Assembly: GCA_964632005.1 (NCBI GenBank) | Contig: CAZWAP010000010.1 | Location: 1 to 64,000, forward strand | Reading direction: 5' to 3' | Length of the DNA: 64,000 bases | Source: CAZWAP01 sp964632005 | GTDB taxonomy: Bacteria > Planctomycetota > Phycisphaerae > Sedimentisphaerales > Anaerobacaceae | Part shown: in pieces, positions 59,131 to 64,000 of the stretch | Layout: each line of letters starts with the position of its first letter | How positions within the stretch are numbered: the stretch's first letter is position 1 | Made by a program: the position numbers and the translations under genes | The notes under the pieces: generated by a model | Seen by the model: the letters and a program-made list of their open reading frames with translations, nothing else | What the model was told of the DNA's origin: nothing | Databases searched by the model: none

Positions 59131-59430
59131 ATGTCGCAAAACAAAGTTACCGTCCTGGCCCTGATAAAGGCCAAAGAAGGCATGCAAGAGCAGCTCAAGC
59201 AGGAACTTATCTCGCTGATAGGACCCACGCATAAAGAAGCGGGCTGCATAGATTACCTCCTCCACCAGGCCAGAGACGACAAGACCCGCTTTATGTTCTA
59301 CGAAAACTGGACGAGCCAAGCGGCCCTCGACGAGCACCTCAGGGCGGCCCATCTACAGGCCTTCGTCGCAAAGGCCGAGCAACTACTCGCCGAGCCGCTC
59401 GATGTCACCATCTGGGAAAGAATCGGCTAA
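59131..59430 (+). CDS. antibiotic biosynthesis monooxygenase (ABM/YgiN-like) domain protein
   Basis: 99 residues with the ferredoxin-like ABM fold: VTVLALIKAKEGMQEQLKQEL, EAGCIDYLLHQA, FMFYENWTSQAALDEHLRAAH, and a final strand DVTIWERIG. YgiN-type proteins oxidise quinols or similar small molecules; others bind heme. AGGAGA lies 9 bases before the ATG. It precedes the PPC-domain gene by 32 bp, so the two may be cotranscribed. Confidence 0.88.
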   Translation: MSQNKVTVLALIKAKEGMQEQLKQELISLIGPTHKEAGCIDYLLHQARDDKTRFMFYENWTSQAALDEHLRAAHLQAFVAKAEQLLAEPLDVTIWERIG

Positions 59431-59462
59431 GACCACCCGACAATCCCGACAGGACCCTGAAA

Positions 59463-59897
59463 ATGGAATATGCCGTCGGTAAAACCGGTCGCGTTATTGC
59501 GGCCCGCCTCTTCGAGGGCGAGGACATCTACGAGTGCATCGAACAGATCGCGCGCAAGGAAGGCATCAGCTCCGCTGCTGTCTTGATCACGGGCGGCTTT
59601 AGAAAGGCCGACGTCGTGGTCGGTCCGAAGCAGGAGGCCCCAAAAATCATCCCGAATTTCAAGGAATTCACCGGTCCGGGCGAGGTGCTCGGAGTCGGGA
59701 CGATCTACTGCGACGACGGGGGCCCTGCCCTGCACATTCACACGGCGATCGGCAGAGGGCAAGACGTTGTGGTCGGCTGTCCTCGCGGCGGAGCCAGAAC
59801 GTTCCTCGTACTCGAAGTGACCATTATCGAAATCGAAGGCGTCCAGGCCGCACGAGAACTCGACGAAGAGACAGGCTTCAAGCTGCTGCGGTTTTAG
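59463..59897 (+). CDS. PPC/DUF296 domain protein
   Basis: 144 residues of the PPC (plants and prokaryotes conserved) domain, DUF296. EDIYECIEQIARKEGISSAAVLITGGFRKADV is followed by the metal-ligand segment ALHIHTAIGRG, in which the histidines bind zinc in solved members, and the strand VLEVTIIEIEG. Single-domain bacterial members form trimers; their role is unknown. Its stop codon overlaps the stop of the convergent gene at 59894. Confidence 0.88.
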   Translation: MEYAVGKTGRVIAARLFEGEDIYECIEQIARKEGISSAAVLITGGFRKADVVVGPKQEAPKIIPNFKEFTGPGEVLGVGTIYCDDGGPALHIHTAIGRGQDVVVGCPRGGARTFLVLEVTIIEIEGVQAARELDEETGFKLLRF

Positions 59898-60382
59898 TCG
59901 AGCTGTTGGTCGGCGTCGTCGGCCGGTCTGAAACACACGAACGAAACGAGTATCAGCGCCGCGCCGCTTCCGAACAGCAGCATCCGCCGCAGCGGCTGGC
60001 GAACACGCTGCAGCCAGGCCGGCAGAATGGGCTCGTTCGGTTCGCTCTCGGCCTGCTCTGCCAGGGCCCGTCTGGCCGCCGCGAGCTGCTCGGCGGTCGC
60101 CCTGGGATACGCCGTGTGCGGCCTGGTGCTCTCGGCTCCGAGCGTCACAGGGGCTATGCGCTTGAGAAGGTTAGGGTCCTCTTCCAGCTGCTCGAGAAGG
60201 GCATCGTAGTCTTCGTTGAGCGACTTCAACTGCCCGGTCAGACGCCTGGCCTGGGCCAGGTAAAAGCTGTTGCGGTAGCGTCGGACAAGGTCATCGCACA
60301 GAGCCGCCGTACCCATCGCCGCCGCACCGATGCTGAAAAACACCACAAACAACAACGCCCGGATAGCATCCTGCCGTTGCAT
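59894..60382 (-). CDS. conserved-looking membrane protein of unknown function (two helices)
   Basis: 162 residues from the ATG at 60382, with TTGGGCT upstream; ATG 60409 in the same frame is possible. Helix 1 is at residues 8-28 (ALLFVVFFSIGAAAMGTAALC). A coiled-coil-like stretch follows (LAQARRLTGQLKSLNEDYDALLEQLEEDPNLLKRIA), then an Ala-rich helix and helix 2 near residues 130-150 (LFGSGAALILVSFVCF). The helix plus coiled coil resembles FtsB/FtsL-type division proteins in layout only. Downstream of eno on the same strand. Confidence 0.55.
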   Translation of the reverse strand: MQRQDAIRALLFVVFFSIGAAAMGTAALCDDLVRRYRNSFYLAQARRLTGQLKSLNEDYDALLEQLEEDPNLLKRIAPVTLGAESTRPHTAYPRATAEQLAAARRALAEQAESEPNEPILPAWLQRVRQPLRRMLLFGSGAALILVSFVCFRPADDADQQLD

Positions 60383-60593
60383 AGCCCAACGTGCCCCGCG
60401 CTGCGCCATCGCCCAATCCCGGAAGCAGGGTTGCCCGACCAGCGCCCGCTCTAAACCCAGCTGCCCCCGGCCGTGCTCTATATCTGTATTCGGCCCCAAG
60501 CCCGAAGACGGTACACATAAAAGACGGCAGGTGCCTTTTCTCCACTCCGTTGGATGCCACGCACCTGCCGACGCTGATCAACCCATTGAGGTG

Positions 60594-61880
60594 CTACTTG
60601 AACATAAAGCCCGCGTATCGAGCCGCACTTCCCAGCTCCTCGTGTATCCTCAGCAACTGGTTGTACTTGCAGACCCTGTCGGTCCTGCACAGCGAGCCAG
60701 TCTTGATCTGTCCGACGCCCGATGCCACCGCCAGGTCGGCAATCGTCGTATCCTCGGTCTCGCCGCTGCGGTGGCTGATAACAGCCGTCCAGCCCACCCG
60801 ACGTGCCATATCGATTGCCTCGAGCGTCTCGGTCAGCGTGCCTATCTGGTTGAGCTTTATCAAAATAGAGTTGGCGCAGCCAAGTTCTATTCCCTTGGCC
60901 AGGCGTTTCGTATTCGTCACAAAAAGGTCGTCGCCGACCAGTTGGACCTTCTCGCCCAGCTTCTTGTTCATCTGCACCCAGCCGTCCCAGTCGTCCTCTG
61001 CCAGGCCGTCTTCAATGGAGATGATCGGATATTTCTCAACCCACCTCGCCCAGTGACGGACCATCTCATCCGAGGTAATTTTCTTTTTCGGGGCCGACTT
61101 GAAGAACCTGTATTTCTTGCTGGCCGAGTCGAACATCTCGGTTGAGGCCGGGTCAAGTGCGATTGCTATGTCCTTGCCGGGCTTGTAGCCGGCCTGCTTG
61201 ATGGCCGTCATCACCACTTCCAGGGCCTCCTCGTTACTCTTGAGCGAAGGCGCGAAACCGCCCTCGTCCCCGACCGACGTGGAGTAACCCTTCTTTGAGA
61301 GCACGGCCTTGAGGGTGTGGAAGACCTCCGAGCCCATCTGGAGTGCCTGGGGAAAGTCCTTTGCGCCGACGGGCATAATCATAAATTCCTGGAAATCAAC
61401 GTTGTTGTCCGCGTGCTTGCCGCCGTTAAGGATGTTCATCATCGGCACAGGCAGGACGTTCGCGTTGCAGCCGCCGAGATAGCGGTAGAGGGGCAGGCCA
61501 GCCGCATCGGCTGCGGCCTTGGCAGCGGCCAGCGAGACCCCTAATATGGCGTTGGCGCCCAGCTTGCTCTTGTTGGCGGTGCCATCGAGCTCGATCATCA
61601 GCGCATCGAGCTCTTCCTGGCAGGCCGCGTCCATTCCGAGCACTTCCGGCCCGATCACCTCGTTGACGTTGCGCACCGCCCTCGTGACACCCTTTCCTTT
61701 GTACCGCTTGGCCCTGGTATCTCGCAGCTCCACCGCCTCGTACGCCCCAGTACTGGCGCCGGACGGCACAGCCGACCGCCCGAAAGAACCATCCTCCAGC
61801 AGAACATCGACCTCCACGGTGGGGTTTCCGCGCGAATCAAGCACTTCCCTGGCCGTGACATCGACTATTGTTGTGAACAT
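60594..61880 (-). CDS. eno: enolase
   Basis: Converts 2-phosphoglycerate to phosphoenolpyruvate in glycolysis. 428 residues. DSRGNPTVEVDVLLEDG, GASTGAYEA, and the metal and catalytic residues in GDEGGFAPSL, ISIEDGLAEDDWDGW and QLVGDDLFVTNT are present. The signature ILIKLNQIGTLTETLEAI and the loop SHRSGETEDTTIADLAVA are intact. AAAGGA lies before the ATG. Strong promoter at 61935-61963. Confidence 0.97.
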   Translation of the reverse strand: MFTTIVDVTAREVLDSRGNPTVEVDVLLEDGSFGRSAVPSGASTGAYEAVELRDTRAKRYKGKGVTRAVRNVNEVIGPEVLGMDAACQEELDALMIELDGTANKSKLGANAILGVSLAAAKAAADAAGLPLYRYLGGCNANVLPVPMMNILNGGKHADNNVDFQEFMIMPVGAKDFPQALQMGSEVFHTLKAVLSKKGYSTSVGDEGGFAPSLKSNEEALEVVMTAIKQAGYKPGKDIAIALDPASTEMFDSASKKYRFFKSAPKKKITSDEMVRHWARWVEKYPIISIEDGLAEDDWDGWVQMNKKLGEKVQLVGDDLFVTNTKRLAKGIELGCANSILIKLNQIGTLTETLEAIDMARRVGWTAVISHRSGETEDTTIADLAVASGVGQIKTGSLCRTDRVCKYNQLLRIHEELGSAARYAGFMFK

Positions 61881-61934
61881 CTTGTGTCCTTTCTAACGCA
61901 ACCGCCCCGGACTTTGCACGCAACTGTGCGGCCA

Positions 61935-61963
61935 AGATTAGCGGCTTTTGTCGGGCGCGTCAA
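61935..61963 (-). promoter_or_regulatory. eno promoter
   Basis: On the minus strand, TTGACG (plus 61958-61963), a 17-bp spacer and TAATCT (plus 61935-61940). The leader is about 48 bases. Confidence 0.7.
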
Positions 61964-62255
61964 GTGCCCGCTGAGTTTTTCCTTTGGAGGGCGGAGCAAT
62001 AGCATCCGCCCCAGGCGGCCGCGCAGCGGCAAACAAACCTCTCTGACTCCATCCGACCAGGGCCGAACGCAGCCGAACGAGCAAGGCAATGTCGGCTCGG
62101 CCTTCTGTGAGATTATCGGAGCAAGAACCAAGCCCTGCCTCGGGAATATCCGCAAGCCGCTGCGTAGGGGCCTCGTAGCGGACCGTCCACACCTGAAAAA
62201 AACGCCGTTTTTCAAAAAATCTTTGTAAATTTCGAAAAATACCGTAACTAATCAG

Positions 62256-62412
62256 GCCCTCAGGCGTCTTTAATATCGGGAACACCGGTTCAACAGCCGG
62301 GCCCGGGGGCAGCATTGAGGGAATTGCCCATACCGGGACGGATCCCGTTGTTGGAATCTTGCACCATCACCCTCCTCCGAAAGGCCGATACCACAGGATC
62401 GGCCTTTTCTAT
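62256..62412 (+). ncRNA. candidate structured non-coding RNA upstream of psd
   Basis: A nested irregular hairpin can be drawn by eye from 62289 to 62356: TTCAACA with TGTTG(g)AA, CGGG with CCCG, CCCGG with CCGGG, and GGGCA with TGCCC, with all bulges on the 3' side and a 13-base apical loop. About 20 bases later an intrinsic terminator follows (62380-62412). An A/T-rich promoter-like TTGTAA-16-TAACTA (62223-62250) lies before it. psd has its own promoter after the terminator, so this looks like an independent transcript of about 155 bases. The long hairpin with asymmetric bulges recalls 6S-like RNAs, but I cannot assign a class. A psd attenuator is the alternative. Confidence 0.45.
62380..62412 (+). 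terminator. Rho-independent terminator between eno and psd
   Basis: AAAGGCCGAT (62380-62389) pairs perfectly with ATCGGCCTTT (62398-62407) over an 8-base loop, followed by TCTATTTTTG. It points rightward although no protein-coding gene precedes it on the plus strand. Confidence 0.85.
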
Positions 62413-62417
62413 TTTTG

Positions 62418-62446
62418 TTGAATCCGCGTCGCAAAAGCGCTATCAT
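62418..62446 (+). promoter_or_regulatory. psd promoter (leaderless)
   Basis: TTGAAT (62418-62423), a 17-bp spacer and TATCAT (62441-62446). Seven bases separate the -10 from the psd ATG, so transcription would start on or next to the start codon. Confidence 0.65.
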
Positions 62447-62453
62447 ATCCGGT

Positions 62454-63149
62454 ATGAGAATTCCACTGACCAAGTACGGCCTGCCCGAGATGATTATCTA
62501 TCCGGCCGGTGTGCTTGCCGCTATGTTCTTGCTCTTTGCCGCCGCAAGAGAGCACCTGCCGCCCTGGATACTGCTGGCCGCCGAGGCCCTGCTGGCAGCC
62601 CTGCTGCTCTGGACGCTGTGCTTCTTCAGAGACCCCCCGCGACGCTGCCCCTGCGACCCTGCAGTTCTGCTGGCCCCGGCAGACGGCCTGATAACCGAGA
62701 TCCAAACCATCGAGGAAACCGACTTCATCGGTGGACCGGCACTGCGGATCGGCATTTTCCTGAGCATCTTCAGTACCCATATCAATCGCGCCCCCTGTAA
62801 TGTGAGGGTCGAGAGAATCACCTACAAGAAGGGGAAGTACAAGAACGCGCTGAACCCCCGCTCTGCCAGGGTCAACGAATCCAACGAGCTGGCTCTGGTC
62901 CGGACGGATCGGCCAAACGACAAACTCATCGTCCGGCAGATCAGCGGGGCGATCGCCCGCAGGATAGTCTGCGACGCCAGGCCCGGGGCGCGGTTAACCA
63001 GCGGGCAGAAGTTCGGAATGATAAAATTCGGCTCAAGAACGGAACTTTACCTGCCGATCCGCAGCAATGCCAGGTGTCTGGTCAAGGTGGGTGATAAGGT
63101 CAAGGCGGGCCTGACGGCCCTGGTGAGGTACGAGCAATGCCCAGATTAA
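62454..63149 (+). CDS. psd: phosphatidylserine decarboxylase (short form)
   Basis: Makes phosphatidylethanolamine from phosphatidylserine at the inner membrane. 231 residues. Two N-terminal hydrophobic segments are visible (MIIYPAGVLAAMFLLFA and ILLAAEALLAALLLWTL). The body has FFRDPPR, LLAPADGLI, GIFLSIFSTHINRAPC and the self-cleavage site FGMIKFGSRTELYLP, where Gly-Ser gives the pyruvoyl group. Short-form Psd proteins use exactly this FGS. There is no Shine-Dalgarno sequence, and the promoter implies a leaderless mRNA. The stop overlaps the pssA start by 13 bases. Confidence 0.93.
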   Translation: MRIPLTKYGLPEMIIYPAGVLAAMFLLFAAAREHLPPWILLAAEALLAALLLWTLCFFRDPPRRCPCDPAVLLAPADGLITEIQTIEETDFIGGPALRIGIFLSIFSTHINRAPCNVRVERITYKKGKYKNALNPRSARVNESNELALVRTDRPNDKLIVRQISGAIARRIVCDARPGARLTSGQKFGMIKFGSRTELYLPIRSNARCLVKVGDKVKAGLTALVRYEQCPD

Positions 63150-64000
63150 AGACAAAGGCCGCAAAAAAGGGCCTTCTGCATCACGTCAAAAGGGAGAGGC
63201 TCAAGTACATAACCATACTTCCGTCCCTGATAACCATCCTCAACGGCGTATGCGGGTTCGCGGCCATCGTCTTTGCCGGCAAAGGGCCCGACGGGGGCAT
63301 CGGAGGGTTATCCTACCTTGCAATCGCCGGCTACCTCGTCGTGCTCGCGATGATCGCCGATATGTTAGACGGCAGGGTCGCCAGAATGAGCCAGAGCACA
63401 TCGAGCTTTGGCGGCCAGCTCGACAGCCTCTGTGACATCGTCAGCTTCGGCGTTGCTCCGGCCTTTCTGGTTGTCAAGCTGCTCGAGGCCAGGGTCCTCG
63501 GCCTGTCCGGTGCAAATCCGGTGCTGGCAACCTTCTTGAAGCGCTTCGTTTGGCTCTCGGCTGCGGTTTACGTCAGCTGTGCGGCGATCCGCCTGGCCCG
63601 GTTCAACGTCGAAAACGAAGAAGACGAGTCTGCCCATATGAGCTTTATGGGCCTGCCAACGCCTGCCGCCGCCGGCGTCGTCGTCAGCCTTGTCATCTTC
63701 CACCAGGAAACGCTCCGGGGCTTTGGCCAGCAAAGGTCCCCGGTTTACCTTTTCTTTGAAAGCGCTATTCTGTATGCGCTTCCCCTGGTCGCTTTGGCGG
63801 TCGCGCTGTTGATGATCAGCCGCCTGCGCTATCCTCACATAATCAACCAGTACATAGAAGGCAAAAAGCCCTTCGCATACCTGACGCGGATCCTTTTGGT
63901 GCTGGCCTTTGCGATCTGGAACCTGCCCGCCGCGCTGGTACTGGTTTTCGGGCTATTCGCGGCCAGCAGCGTCGTCAAGAGGTTCTATTACAGGGTGATA
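63137..64000 (+). CDS. pssA: CDP-diacylglycerol--serine O-phosphatidyltransferase (partial)
   Basis: Makes phosphatidylserine from CDP-diacylglycerol and serine, the substrate of psd. The gene runs off the right end: 288 codons are visible without a stop. The CDP-alcohol phosphotransferase signature is complete, D-x-x-D-G-x-x-A-R followed by eight residues, G-x-x-x-D-x-x-x-D (DMLDGRVARM...GGQLDSLCD). Several membrane helices are seen (YLAIAGYLVVLAMIA, AGVVVSLVIF, ILYALPLVALAVALLM). An N-terminal basic stretch (KTKAAKK, HHVKRERLK) precedes PSLITILNGVCGF. The 13-base overlap with psd suggests coupled translation. Confidence 0.93.
   Translation, partial: MPRLKTKAAKKGLLHHVKRERLKYITILPSLITILNGVCGFAAIVFAGKGPDGGIGGLSYLAIAGYLVVLAMIADMLDGRVARMSQSTSSFGGQLDSLCDIVSFGVAPAFLVVKLLEARVLGLSGANPVLATFLKRFVWLSAAVYVSCAAIRLARFNVENEEDESAHMSFMGLPTPAAAGVVVSLVIFHQETLRGFGQQRSPVYLFFESAILYALPLVALAVALLMISRLRYPHIINQYIEGKKPFAYLTRILLVLAFAIWNLPAALVLVFGLFAASSVVKRFYYRVI

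Larger units (their letters stand above)
61881..62453. other. intergenic region between eno and psd (573 bp)
   Basis: Contains the eno promoter, a GGGCGGA/TCCGCCC stem-loop (61989-62011), a CCGCTGCG/CGTAGCGG stem-loop (62157-62181), an A/T-rich block (about 62190-62253), then a candidate structured RNA ending in a terminator, and finally the psd promoter. No protein-coding frame is convincing. Confidence 0.5.

Noticed and set aside
1..64000. CRISPR arrays, insertion sequences, integrases, tRNA or rRNA genes
   Set aside because: Read for short regularly spaced repeats, transposase motifs, T-loop GTTCGANNC contexts and rRNA signatures; none found. A tRNA or CRISPR scanner would be decisive.

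Overview
The window looks like chromosomal DNA of a GC-rich planctomycete, most likely class Phycisphaerae. That is an inference from content: Cys-type sulfatases with Tat-like leaders (one fused to HEAT-like repeats), DUF4838 and DUF5060 glycan-processing proteins, a dockerin-bearing beta-helix protein, a PilM/N/O-GspE-PilT-GspF platform, and several genes with little or no Shine-Dalgarno sequence. No rRNA, tRNA, CRISPR array, insertion sequence or prophage was recognised.

Layout. 1-0.8 kb: two terminators and a small secreted ORF. 0.8-4 kb: ispA, divergent miaA, then nrdR with a stand-alone ATP-cone protein. 4.2-6.2 kb: a solitary ccmF. 6.5-11.7 kb: a secreted glycan locus (sulfatase, DUF4838, DUF5060). 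11.8-20.4 kb, minus strand: a nine-gene type IV pilus/type II secretion platform. 21-23.2 kb: a sulfatase-HEAT fusion. 23.3-28 kb: housekeeping (trmB, an isochorismatase-fold protein without its Cys, rpsU, hflX, gpsA). 28.3-31.7 kb: a sugar-acid type catabolic trio (enolase superfamily, TIM-barrel isomerase, Gfo/Idh/MocA). 31.9-36.8 kb: signalling and envelope genes (degenerate receiver plus GGDEF protein, GT21-like transferase, overlapping Ser/Thr kinase and metallophosphoesterase). 37.2-44.8 kb: DUF362 protein, lipoprotein, ileS, heptosyltransferase-like GT9, OmpA-type lipoprotein, ndk. 45.3-48.1 kb: a large extracellular beta-helix/dockerin/Fn3-like protein. 48.7-52.6 kb: a carbohydrate locus that seems to be eroding (four-carbon acid sugar kinase homologue with altered signature motifs, an ABC-ATPase relic, a URO-D family protein, a RhaT-type symporter). 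52.9-58.8 kb: MltA, an entericidin-like lipoprotein, a DUF1566 protein and an OmpR-type two-component pair. 58.9-64 kb: small proteins, eno, a candidate structured RNA, psd and a partial pssA.

How the parts fit. Envelope building is a common thread: isoprenoid synthesis (ispA), phospholipid head groups (gpsA, psd, pssA), glycosyl transfer (GT21, GT9), peptidoglycan turnover (MltA) and peptidoglycan anchoring (OmpA). A second thread is breakdown of sulfated or acidic sugars outside the cell and of sugar acids inside it. Promoters of the TTGACA/TATAAT type with 17-18 bp spacing are readable in front of many genes. For two of them (psd and the lipoprotein gene at 39102) the predicted transcription start falls on the ATG, which suggests leaderless mRNAs.

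The observations most worth following are the ATP-cone protein beside nrdR, the nested hairpin plus terminator between eno and psd, the paired degenerate receivers in front of GGDEF, the kinase/phosphatase overlap, the 11-bp spaced direct repeats in front of the response regulator, and the decaying sugar-kinase locus.
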